This document shows, piece by piece, positions 38,167 to 46,283 of a DNA stretch of 64,000 nucleotides (positions within the stretch are counted from its first letter, which is position 1; every line of letters begins with the position of its first letter). The notes under the pieces are model-generated. The model saw only the letters and a program-made list of their open reading frames with translations. It ran no database searches and was not told the DNA's origin. Location: positions 186,001-250,000 of the forward strand of contig NZ_JAJITC010000003.1 of the NCBI RefSeq assembly GCF_020881035.1, in the 5' to 3' direction. Position numbers and translations under genes: made by a program. The DNA comes from Paraburkholderia translucens. Its GTDB lineage: Bacteria; Pseudomonadota; Gammaproteobacteria; Burkholderiales; Burkholderiaceae.

Positions 38167-39074
38167 TGAACAACGACGATTTCGATTCTGGCCTTCCCGA
38201 CGAGCTCGATCTGCGCGTGCTGTCGGCCTATGTCGATGGCGAATTGCCGGATGCACAGCGCGCCGCGGTTGAAACGCAGCTTGGCCAGCATCCGCAGGCC
38301 GCCGCCCGTGTCGCGGCGTGGCGCGCGCAGAAGGCGGCGCTGCGCGCGCTGTGCGGCGCGCCGCGCGGCGAGGCGGGACAAGCGCAAGCAGCGCAGCACA
38401 CGCACGATCAACGGCAGGCCGCCGAACCGGGCGGGCGACATCACGCGGCCAGCCCACCCGCGGCGGCGCAGGAGCCGGCCTTCATCATCGTGCGTCGTTC
38501 GCGGCCGTGGTGGCAGCGCGTGGGTCTCGCCGCCTGCTGGCTCGCGGCCGGCGCCGGGCTCGCGCTGGCGCTCGGTCCGCTCGCGCCGCGGCTGACCGGC
38601 GGCGCTTGGAGCGGCTTCGGCGCCCAGCCGGCCGGTTTTGCGCAGCGCGCGGACATCGCCTACGCGGTGTACTCGCCGGAGCGGCGTCATCCGGTCGAAG
38701 TCGCCGCGAGCGAAGAGGCGCATCTGATCACGTGGCTGTCGAAGCGGCTGAATCGTCCGCTGTCCCTGCCGTCGCTGCAGGAGTATGGTTATTCGCTGGT
38801 GGGCGGCCGGCTGTTGCCCGGCGAGGCGGGACCGGCGGCGCAGTTCATGTACGAGAACCAGGCCGGTGCGCGCCTGACACTGTATGTGACCGGCGTCACG
38901 CGCGACGAAACCGCGTTCCGTCTGTTGCGCGATGGCGAGCGCCGCACCTTCTACTGGATCAGCGACGGCTTGGGCTACGCACTGTCCGGCGCGATCGCGG
39001 AAGGCAAGCTGCGCGAGATCGCGCTCGACGTGTGCAACGAACTCGGTGGCAAGCCTGAGACGTGGCAGCAGTAG
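38166..39074 (+). CDS. membrane-anchored anti-sigma factor
   Basis: A 302-residue single-pass protein. The N-terminal cytoplasmic domain has the anti-sigma hallmark LSAYVDGELPDAQRAAVE (19-36), but not the HxxxCxxC zinc ligands of ZAS-type anti-sigmas. A Gly/Gln/His-rich linker leads to one membrane helix (about 119-140). The periplasmic part has a PSLQEYGYSLVGGRLLPGE stretch typical of transmembrane anti-sigma factors of this type, and ends with DGLGYALSGAI. It would hold the sigma factor encoded directly upstream at the membrane until an envelope signal releases it. Confidence 0.88.
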   Translation: MNNDDFDSGLPDELDLRVLSAYVDGELPDAQRAAVETQLGQHPQAAARVAAWRAQKAALRALCGAPRGEAGQAQAAQHTHDQRQAAEPGGRHHAASPPAAAQEPAFIIVRRSRPWWQRVGLAACWLAAGAGLALALGPLAPRLTGGAWSGFGAQPAGFAQRADIAYAVYSPERRHPVEVAASEEAHLITWLSKRLNRPLSLPSLQEYGYSLVGGRLLPGEAGPAAQFMYENQAGARLTLYVTGVTRDETAFRLLRDGERRTFYWISDGLGYALSGAIAEGKLREIALDVCNELGGKPETWQQ

Positions 39075-39138
39075 CGGACGGTAGCGCGCGGCTCGCCGAG
39101 CGCGCCTGCGCCCGCCACTAGCCCGACAAGGAGACGTC

Positions 39139-40716
39139 TTGCCCCAGACGCTGCCCCCGAACCTGTCCGCCGCTCAGTTCGATCGCGCGCTCGCCGGCTG
39201 GCGCGCGATCGTCGGCGACGCGCACGTGGTGAACTCGGAGGCCGGCCTTTCCGCCTATCTCGATCCGTTCGCGCCCGGCGATCCAGGCGCATTTGCCGCG
39301 AGCGCGGCGCTGCTGCCCGCGTCAGTCGATGAAATCCGCGCGGTGTTGCGCATCGCCAATCAATACCGGATTCCGCTGTGGACCGTGTCGACCGGGCGCA
39401 ACTTTGCGTACGGCGGCGCGGCGCCGCGTCTGACCGGCTCGGTCGTGCTCGACTTGCAGCGCATGAACCGCATCCTCGAAGTGAATGAAACGCTGGCCTA
39501 TGCGCTCGTCGAACCCGGCGTCAGCTATTTCGATCTGTACGCGCATCTGCGCGAGAAGGGCTACAGGCTCTGGGTCGATCCTCCCGCTGCCGGCTGGGGC
39601 AGCGTGCTCGGCAACACGCTCGAGCGCGGCTTCGGCTATACCGACTACGGCGATCACGCGGCCGCGCAATGCGGGATGGAGGTGGTGCTCGCCAACGGCG
39701 ACGTGCTGCGCACCGGCATGGGCGGCATCGAGATCGGCACCGCGTGGCAGCTGTATCAGCCGGGCTACGGACCGTCTTTCGATGCGATGTTCATGCAGTC
39801 GAACTACGGCGTCGTCACGAAGCTCGGGGTGTGGCTGATGCCGGCGCCACCCGCCTATCTGCTCGGCGAATTCCAGTTTCGTCGCGAGGCGGATCTGGAG
39901 GCGATCGTCGAGATTCTGCGGCCGCTGCGGCTCGACGGCACGATCCGCAATCATGCGGTGATCGAGGGCGGGTTGCGGCGCGCGGCGAGTCTCTCGGCGC
40001 GCCAGCAGTGGTACGACGGCGCGGGCGCGATGCCCGAGGCCGCGGTGCAGGCCATGCTCGACAAGCTCGGCGTGGGGCGCTGGAACCTGCATTTCGCGCT
40101 GTACGGCACGCCCGAACTGATCGACGCGCGCTATGCGCTGATCGAGCACGCCTTCGCGCGCGTGCGCGAGGCGCGGCTATCGGCGGCGCGTTATGCGGGC
40201 GATGCACAGCCCGCCGGCGGCGGCGATCGCAACATGGCCGGCATTCCCGCGATGACCGCGTTTCGCATGCTCGACTGGCGCGGCGGCGCGGGCGCGCACG
40301 TCGACTTCGCGCCGATCTGTCCGGCGACCGGGCGCGACGCGATGCGCCAGTACACGATGGTGAAAGCGCGCGCCGCGGAATATGGTTTCGATTACTACGG
40401 CGGCTTCACGGCGGGCGCGCGGCATCTGCATCACATCTTCGCGGCGATTTTCGATCGCGGCGACGCGAACCAGGTGGAGCAGGCGGGCGAGCTGCTGCGC
40501 TCGCTGATGAGCGATGCACGCGCGGCCGGTTATGGCGAATATCGCGCGCATCTCGCGTACATGGATTTTGCGGCCGCGCAATACAGCTTCAACGATGGCG
40601 CGTCGCTACGCTTCGCGGAAACGCTGAAGGATGCGCTCGACCCGAACGGCATTCTCGCGCCCGGCAAGCAGGGCATCTGGCCAGCGGCGTGGCGCGACCG
40701 GCGAGGGTACACGTGA
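39139..40716 (+). CDS. FAD-dependent oxidase of the vanillyl-alcohol oxidase / 4-cresol dehydrogenase family
   Basis: A 525-residue flavoprotein. It has the FAD-binding PCMH domain (LPASVDEIRAVLRIANQY, STGRNFAYGGAAPRLTGSVV), then GNTLERGFGYTDYGDHA (158-174) and the active-site pair Tyr468-Arg469 in YGEYRAHL as in vanillyl-alcohol oxidase. His431-His432 in ARHLHHIF lies where vanillyl-alcohol oxidase attaches FAD to histidine, whereas 4-cresol dehydrogenase uses tyrosine; this suggests an oxidase that needs no cytochrome, and no cytochrome c gene is next to it. Substrates would be 4-alkylphenols such as vanillyl alcohol or eugenol (family inference). The start is TTG 39139 with AAGGAG five bases upstream. 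Confidence 0.85.
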   Translation: MPQTLPPNLSAAQFDRALAGWRAIVGDAHVVNSEAGLSAYLDPFAPGDPGAFAASAALLPASVDEIRAVLRIANQYRIPLWTVSTGRNFAYGGAAPRLTGSVVLDLQRMNRILEVNETLAYALVEPGVSYFDLYAHLREKGYRLWVDPPAAGWGSVLGNTLERGFGYTDYGDHAAAQCGMEVVLANGDVLRTGMGGIEIGTAWQLYQPGYGPSFDAMFMQSNYGVVTKLGVWLMPAPPAYLLGEFQFRREADLEAIVEILRPLRLDGTIRNHAVIEGGLRRAASLSARQQWYDGAGAMPEAAVQAMLDKLGVGRWNLHFALYGTPELIDARYALIEHAFARVREARLSAARYAGDAQPAGGGDRNMAGIPAMTAFRMLDWRGGAGAHVDFAPICPATGRDAMRQYTMVKARAAEYGFDYYGGFTAGARHLHHIFAAIFDRGDANQVEQAGELLRSLMSDARAAGYGEYRAHLAYMDFAAAQYSFNDGASLRFAETLKDALDPNGILAPGKQGIWPAAWRDRRGYT

Positions 40717-40733
40717 ACTGGACGTGCACGCCA

Positions 40734-41165
40734 ATGGACCGACGCACTTTCCTCGTCACCGGCGCATGGCTCTCGACGGCCGCGGGCGGCGCATGGCCGT
40801 GGCTCGCGCAAGCCGCCGCGCGCGCCGATGCCGCTCGCACGTTCGCGATCGTCGACTCGACGCTCGAATGCGGCGCGTCGTTCGCGCGCTATGCCGCGCA
40901 GCTTCGCTTGCCGACTTTCGAAACCGGCGACGATGCCGGCGTGCTCTGGTTCACCGCACTCGCGCCGCTGCTCGGCGCAAGCCAATTGCCACCCGCGACG
41001 CCTTCGCTGATCGGCTTCACGCGCGCGTCCGATTACTTCGTCCTGCGACACCTCGCCCTTCGCACGGGACGCTTCGTCGAGCATCGACACGAAGAGCGCG
41101 ACGGGCCGCACGCAAGGCCCGCCTACGTGGCCTTCGCGCTGACGCCGCGGTGCGCGCGCGGCTAG
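40734..41165 (+). CDS. Tat-signal exported protein, unknown
   Basis: A 143-residue protein starting MDRRTFLVTG, with a twin-arginine motif followed by a hydrophobic stretch and ending in AQAAARA, so probably Tat-exported. An alternative start, GTG 40713, overlaps the stop of the oxidase gene (GTGA) and would add seven residues, implying translational coupling. The mature protein has the VDSTLECGASFARYAAQLRL stretch and a C-terminal Arg/His-rich region. It has no CxxCH haem motif and no family I recognise. It is closely linked to the flavin oxidase and overlaps the convergent gene by four bases. Confidence 0.65.
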   Translation: MDRRTFLVTGAWLSTAAGGAWPWLAQAAARADAARTFAIVDSTLECGASFARYAAQLRLPTFETGDDAGVLWFTALAPLLGASQLPPATPSLIGFTRASDYFVLRHLALRTGRFVEHRHEERDGPHARPAYVAFALTPRCARG

Positions 41166-42094
41166 AACTTATAGTCTTTGTTCTCCGGGTCGAACGTCGC
41201 GTCATCGAACGTCATCGGCGTGATCTTCTCGAACACGATCCGCTCGAATAGCTTGCCGTCGTTGTCGTAAGACTCGACGCTGCGAAAGAACGGATGCCGC
41301 AGATCGAGCCCGAGCGTTTCCTTCTTCGCGTAGAACTGGGGTTGGCCGACCGGCGTTTCAAACGTGAACGCGACCACGCGCACGCCGTCGATCGTCTTGA
41401 CGGCGATCTGCACCGAACGGGGCAAGCCGGTCTCCGCGTATTTCCTTCCTTCGCTCAGATATTGAGTGGCGATGTACTCGGTGCCGAGATCGCGCAGGTT
41501 GTGGTTCGATTGCGAGCGCGCGAGCGTACCGGTCAGCGACGTCCACATCGGCATCACGTTCAGGATGCCGCCGAGGTGGCCGAGCATTTCGTCGTCGCGC
41601 TTCGATTCGTCGTAGATGACTTCCTGGCCCGCATGCCCGCCGTCGGGCAGCCATTTTGCGTAGATTCGCAGCGGATCGTGCGCGATTCGCACCAGCATGT
41701 GATCGGGCTCGTCGGGCCACTGGCCGCGAATGCGTTCGGAGCGCAACATCGTGAACTCGTACGACGGGTAGCCGTTCGGCCCTTCCTTGATATAGCGCGG
41801 CAGCGCAAGCGGGTTGAGCGACTGGAACAGCGCGACCAGTTGCGCGTCGCCGAGCTTTTCGAGCGCGCCGCTTTGCTGCGCGGCCCGCAGCCATTTGACC
41901 TGCTGGTCGAGCGTCAGCTTGCCGACCTGAGCGGCCGGCGTGGCCGGCGGCTTGACGGCGCTGGGTGGAGCAGGGGGATCGTCGTTCTTCGCGTAGGCCG
42001 CGGGTAGCGCAAGCAGGGCCAGCGCGACGAGCAGTGCGCACGCCGGTAAGCGTTGCCGCAGGCGGTGCGAACGAGCGGACATGCGCTGCTTCAT
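41162..42094 (-). CDS. exported DUF1571-like protein
   Basis: A 310-residue protein with a signal peptide (1-36, ending AYA). The central part, YEFTMLRSERIRGQWPDEPDHMLVRIAHDPLRIYAKWLPDGG followed by GQEVIYDESK, matches DUF1571, a periplasmic family related to outer-membrane lipoprotein-like folds with unknown function. The C-terminus (RIVFEKITPMTFDDATFDPENKDYKF) fits the family ending. ATG 42094 has GGAGAG upstream and replaces a longer frame. It converges with the Tat protein. Confidence 0.75.
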   Translation of the reverse strand: MKQRMSARSHRLRQRLPACALLVALALLALPAAYAKNDDPPAPPSAVKPPATPAAQVGKLTLDQQVKWLRAAQQSGALEKLGDAQLVALFQSLNPLALPRYIKEGPNGYPSYEFTMLRSERIRGQWPDEPDHMLVRIAHDPLRIYAKWLPDGGHAGQEVIYDESKRDDEMLGHLGGILNVMPMWTSLTGTLARSQSNHNLRDLGTEYIATQYLSEGRKYAETGLPRSVQIAVKTIDGVRVVAFTFETPVGQPQFYAKKETLGLDLRHPFFRSVESYDNDGKLFERIVFEKITPMTFDDATFDPENKDYKF

Positions 42095-42190
42095 GAATCT
42101 CTCCGGAAAGTGCCGCGGCCGCTCATGCAACCCGGCGAGGCAAACGCAACGCAACAAAGCATTAACGCTTTGAAGCAGCGCTTATTCCCG

Positions 42191-43954
42191 TCAGGCAGAC
42201 TTCTGCTTCGCGAGTTCCTCGTCGCGCAACGCGCGGCGCAGGATCTTGCCGACGTTGGTTTGCGGCAGCTCGTCGCGGAACTCGACCAGCTTCGGCACCT
42301 TGTAGCCGGTTAGATTCTTGCGGCAGTACGCGATCACCTGCTCGGCGGTGAGCGTCGGCGTGCGCCGCACGATGAAGACCTTCACGCGCTCGCCCTGCGC
42401 GGGGTCGGGCACGCCGATCGCCGCGACTTCGCGCACGCCCGGATGCGCGGCGATCACGTCCTCGATTTCATTCGGATACACGTTGAAGCCCGACACGACG
42501 ATCATGTCCTTCTTGCGATCGATCAGCCGGATAAAGCCGCGCGAATCCATCACGCCGATGTCGCCGGTCGCGAGCCAGCCGTCGTCGTCTAGCACCTTCG
42601 CGGTTTCCTCCGGGCGGTTCCAATAGCCTTTCATGACCTGCGGCCCCTTCACGCACAACTCGCCCGCCTCGCCGATATTGGCCCAGTTGCCGTCGTCCTT
42701 TCTGAAGCGCACCTGCGTGGATGGCGCGGGCAGGCCGATCGAGCCTTCGAAGTCGCGCAGATTGGACAGATCGACAGGATTCATCGATACGATCGGCGAG
42801 CACTCGGTGAGCCCGTAGCCCTCGACGATCGGCTTGCCCGTCACCGCCTTGAAGCGCTCGGCGACGGCTTTTTGCGTCGCCATGCCGCCCGCCATCGCGA
42901 GCTTCAGGCCGGAAAAGTCACGCCGGCAGAATTCCTCGTTGTCGAGGAACGCGTTATAGAGCGTGTTGACGGCGGTCATGCCGGTGAATTTCTCGTGACG
43001 GATGATCATCATCACGCGCTTCATGTCGCGCGGATTCGCGATCAGAATGTTGCGCCCGCCGAGCCCCATGAAGATCATCGCGTTCAGGGTCAACGAGTAG
43101 ATGTGATAAAGCGGCAGCGGCGTCAGCACGGTTTCGCCTTCGCCGGACAGCTGTCCCGCGGCCCACGCCTTCGCCTGCAACAGATTGGCGATGATGTTCC
43201 GGTGCGTGAGCATCGCACCCTTCGGGATGCCGGTGGTGCCGCCCGTGTATTGCAGGAATGCAATGTCTTCATGTGTCGCGCTGACCGGCTTGAGAGGCAG
43301 CGAATAGCCAGCTGAGAGCGCTTTGAGCAGCGGCACCGCCCGCGGCAGCCTGTAGGCGGGCACCATCTTCTTGACGTGACGCAACATGAAATTGAGCAGG
43401 CGCCCCTTCAGGTTCAGGCCGTCGGCGAGCAGATCGCCGAGGCCCGTCACGATCACGTTGCGCACCTGGGTGTCCGGCAATGCATCTTCGAGCGTCTTCG
43501 CGAAGTTCTCGAACACGACGATCGTCTGCGCGCCGCTGTCTTTGAGCTGATATGCGAGTTCGCGCACCGTGTAGAGCGGATTCACGTTGACGACCACGCC
43601 GCCCGCCTTGATCGTGCCGAACAGCGCGACCGGATACTGGAACGTGTTGGGCAGCATGATCGCGACGCGATCGCCCGGCTGCACGCCGATGCTTTGCAGG
43701 TACGCGGCAAACGCGCTCGCCTTGCGGCCCAGCTCGCCGTACGTCAGGTTCGCGCCGACGCTCACGTAGGCGACGCGGTTGCGGAACTGCGCGGTGCATT
43801 CGTCGGAGAACTGGCCGATCGACTCGTACTGCGTAATGTCGATATCACGCGGCACGTCGTGCGGGTAGGACCCGTACCAGATGCCGTCGGTGTTGGGCGC
43901 ATGCGCGCCGCTCGCGTCATGCGTTTGCGGCGGGGCATGGGTAGGCTGGGTCAT
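42191..43954 (-). CDS. fadD: long-chain acyl-CoA ligase (AMP-forming)
   Basis: A 587-residue adenylate-forming enzyme that activates fatty acids to acyl-CoA. The P-loop signature is QYTGGTTGIPKGA (about 214-226), followed by the GYGLTECSPIV motif, TGDIGVMDSRGFIRLIDRKKD and the C-terminal lysine region KVPKLVEFRDELPQTNVGKILRR. It is the last gene of a leftward cluster with a thiolase, a hydratase and a FabG-type reductase. Substrate length and physiological role are not readable from sequence. Confidence 0.92.
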   Translation of the reverse strand: MTQPTHAPPQTHDASGAHAPNTDGIWYGSYPHDVPRDIDITQYESIGQFSDECTAQFRNRVAYVSVGANLTYGELGRKASAFAAYLQSIGVQPGDRVAIMLPNTFQYPVALFGTIKAGGVVVNVNPLYTVRELAYQLKDSGAQTIVVFENFAKTLEDALPDTQVRNVIVTGLGDLLADGLNLKGRLLNFMLRHVKKMVPAYRLPRAVPLLKALSAGYSLPLKPVSATHEDIAFLQYTGGTTGIPKGAMLTHRNIIANLLQAKAWAAGQLSGEGETVLTPLPLYHIYSLTLNAMIFMGLGGRNILIANPRDMKRVMMIIRHEKFTGMTAVNTLYNAFLDNEEFCRRDFSGLKLAMAGGMATQKAVAERFKAVTGKPIVEGYGLTECSPIVSMNPVDLSNLRDFEGSIGLPAPSTQVRFRKDDGNWANIGEAGELCVKGPQVMKGYWNRPEETAKVLDDDGWLATGDIGVMDSRGFIRLIDRKKDMIVVSGFNVYPNEIEDVIAAHPGVREVAAIGVPDPAQGERVKVFIVRRTPTLTAEQVIAYCRKNLTGYKVPKLVEFRDELPQTNVGKILRRALRDEELAKQKSA

Positions 43955-43979
43955 CGGTTGTCTCCTGAAGTGTTGGAAT

Positions 43980-45281
43980 CTAGCGTTCCAGAATCGCGAC
44001 CACCCCCTGGCCGCCCGCCGCGCAGATCGAGATCAGCCCGCGCGCGCTGCCGGCCGGTTTGTCGAGTTGCGCGAGCATCTTTGCGAGCGCGGCGAGGATG
44101 CGTCCGCCCGTCGCCGCGAACGGGTGGCCGGTCGCGAGCGAGCCGCCGTTCACGTTGAGCCTCGCGCGATCGATCGCGCCAAGCGCGCCGGTGAGGCCAA
44201 GCTGCGTGCGGCAATATTCGTCATCCTGCCATGCCGCGAGCGTGCACAAAAGCTGGGCAGCGAACGCTTCGTGGATTTCGTAGAAATCGAAGTCCTGCAA
44301 CGCGAGGCCCGCGCGCGCGAGCATGCGCGGCACCGCGTAGGCGGGCGCCATCAGGAGGCCTTCCTGCCGGCCGAAAAAGTCCACGGCCGCCGTCTCCGAC
44401 CAGCTCAGATACGCAAGCACCGGCAAGCCGCGCCCGGCTGCCCACGCTTCGCTCGCGAGCAGCACCGCGGAGGCGCCGTCGGTGAGCGGCGTCGAATTGC
44501 CCGCGGTCAGCGTGCCGGCGTCGCGGTCGAACACCGGCTTCAGATTCGAGAGCTGGTCGAGCGACAGGTCGGCGCGCAGGTTGTTGTCGCGCGCGAGGCC
44601 TTTGTACGGCGTCATCAGATCGTTGATGAAGCCGCGCGTGTACGCATCGGCCAGCTTGCGATGGCTCTCGTACGCCAGCGCGTCCTGCGCCTCGCGCGAG
44701 ATGTTCCAGCGCTTGGCCATCAGTTCGCAATGCTCGCCCATCGACAGCCCCGTGCGCGGCTCGACGTTGCGCGGCAGGAGAGGCTTGAAGAACATGCCGG
44801 GCCGCAGTCTGCTGAGCGCGCTGATCCGTTGAGCGGTGCTCTTGCCGCGATTCGCTTCGAGCAGGATCTTGCGCATGCGCTCATTGACGCCGATCGGCGT
44901 GTCGGACGCGGTATCGACGCCGCCCGCGATGCCCGCGTCGATCTGCCCGAGCGCGATCTTGTTGGCGACGAGAAGCGCCGCTTCGAGGCCGGTGCCGCAG
45001 GCCTGCTGCACGTCGTAGGCGGGCGTTTCCCTGGCGAGCGTGGTGGACAGCACGGACTCGCGCGTCAGGTTGAAGTCGCGCGAATGCTTGATGACCGCGC
45101 CCGCCGCGACTTCGCCGAGACGCACGCCGTGCAGGTCGTAGCGATCGATCAGACCTTGCAGCGTGAAGCTCAGCATGTCCTGATTCGATGCGGTCGCATA
45201 CGCGGTGTTGGAGCGGGCAAACGGAATCCGGTTGCCTCCGACGATGGCGACGCGGCGCACGGCGGGTTGCGGGTAGGACAT
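43980..45281 (-). CDS. acetyl-CoA acyltransferase / thiolase
   Basis: A 433-residue thiolase. The nucleophilic Cys95 is in VQQACGTGLEAALL; the later NVNGGSLATGHPFAATGGR carries the catalytic His and SICAAGGQGVV carries the second Cys. It cleaves 3-oxoacyl-CoA to acetyl-CoA in beta-oxidation, or condenses in reverse. The start MSYPQPAVRRVAIVGGNRIPFAR is canonical. It sits between fadD and the MaoC hydratase, and resembles mycobacterial FadA2 in context. Confidence 0.9.
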   Translation of the reverse strand: MSYPQPAVRRVAIVGGNRIPFARSNTAYATASNQDMLSFTLQGLIDRYDLHGVRLGEVAAGAVIKHSRDFNLTRESVLSTTLARETPAYDVQQACGTGLEAALLVANKIALGQIDAGIAGGVDTASDTPIGVNERMRKILLEANRGKSTAQRISALSRLRPGMFFKPLLPRNVEPRTGLSMGEHCELMAKRWNISREAQDALAYESHRKLADAYTRGFINDLMTPYKGLARDNNLRADLSLDQLSNLKPVFDRDAGTLTAGNSTPLTDGASAVLLASEAWAAGRGLPVLAYLSWSETAAVDFFGRQEGLLMAPAYAVPRMLARAGLALQDFDFYEIHEAFAAQLLCTLAAWQDDEYCRTQLGLTGALGAIDRARLNVNGGSLATGHPFAATGGRILAALAKMLAQLDKPAGSARGLISICAAGGQGVVAILER

Positions 45282-45333
45282 GCTCGGCTCCTCGGGTTGT
45301 GGCCGGATCGCAGGGCTACAGTGTGCTCGCGGC

Positions 45334-46269
45334 TCATAGCAGCCGCCACTGCATGCGCCCGCGCAAATGGGGCTTTTCCCCAGCGATATCGCGCACCTCG
45401 AACTCGCGCTCGATCAGCGACGCGGATGCGCTCCACAGCGTCGCTTCGCCCGGCAGCAGCATCGGCACCCTGAACTCGGCGCTCAGCGTCGCTTCGGCAA
45501 GCGCCTTGGGCGGCTGCAATGACGATGCGGCGCGCGCGAGCGTCCACATGCCATGCGCGATGGCGCGCGGAAAGCCGTACGCTTTCGCCGCCAGCGCACT
45601 CATGTGGATCGGGTTGTAGTCGCCCGACACACTCGCGTAGTCGCGGCCCAGTTGCGGCGCGAGTTGCCAGCGCGCGATGCGCTGCAGCGCATCGGGCCCG
45701 AGCGTCAGCGCTTCGAGCGGATGGCCGAGCGCCGGCACCGAGCGCTTCAGATAGATACTGTCGCCGTCCCACACCGCCTCGCCGCGCCGATAGATACGCG
45801 TATGCACGACGAACGCCTGACCCCTGTCGTGACGCAGCAGCGCGCCGAATTCGACCTCGATGCGCAGCAGGTCCTTGTACGCGAGCGGGCGGCGCAGCCG
45901 CACGTGATTGGCCAGATGCACGAGGCCGAGCGCGGGCCACGGAAACGCCGGGTCGGTCAGCATCAACAGATGCAGGGGAAACGCGAGCAGATGCGGGTAA
46001 GTGAGCGGCACGCCGTGCTCGGGAATGAAGCCGCACACGCGCGCATAGCGCCACACCGGTCCCGGATCGAGCGCGACGGCGGGCCGCACGAGGCGCAGCG
46101 CCGGCAGCCGCGAGTCGCGTCCGCGCTTGACGAGGCCCGTCAGCGCGCGCCCATACAGCTTTGCCGGTGCGGGCAGCGTATCGATGACGATGGTTTTCGG
46201 CCGCGAGCCGTCGCCGCCCGGTGCGTTCGCATGCTGACGGCTGCCGAACGGATCACCCGGTTCGCCCAT
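45334..46269 (-). CDS. MaoC/HtdX-like (3R)-hydroxyacyl-thioester dehydratase
   Basis: A 311-residue double hot-dog hydratase. The hydratase-2 motif YASVSGDYNPIHMSALAAKAYG holds Asp217 and His222, followed by AHGMWTLARA. The N-terminal hot-dog (about 60-190) lacks these residues, as in HtdX-type and eukaryotic hydratase 2 proteins. It hydrates enoyl or dehydrates (3R)-hydroxyacyl thioesters. The start is ATG 46269, preceded by GGGAG; the upstream continuation belongs to antisense of the reductase gene. Its order reductase-hydratase-thiolase matches the mycobacterial fabG4-htdX-fadA2 neighbourhood. Confidence 0.85.
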   Translation of the reverse strand: MGEPGDPFGSRQHANAPGGDGSRPKTIVIDTLPAPAKLYGRALTGLVKRGRDSRLPALRLVRPAVALDPGPVWRYARVCGFIPEHGVPLTYPHLLAFPLHLLMLTDPAFPWPALGLVHLANHVRLRRPLAYKDLLRIEVEFGALLRHDRGQAFVVHTRIYRRGEAVWDGDSIYLKRSVPALGHPLEALTLGPDALQRIARWQLAPQLGRDYASVSGDYNPIHMSALAAKAYGFPRAIAHGMWTLARAASSLQPPKALAEATLSAEFRVPMLLPGEATLWSASASLIEREFEVRDIAGEKPHLRGRMQWRLL

Positions 46270-46283
46270 GCTGTTGCTCCCGT

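Noticed and set aside
42156..42172. AAAGC/GCTTT repeat downstream of fadD as a terminator
   Set aside because: The stem is short and no T run follows on the minus strand.
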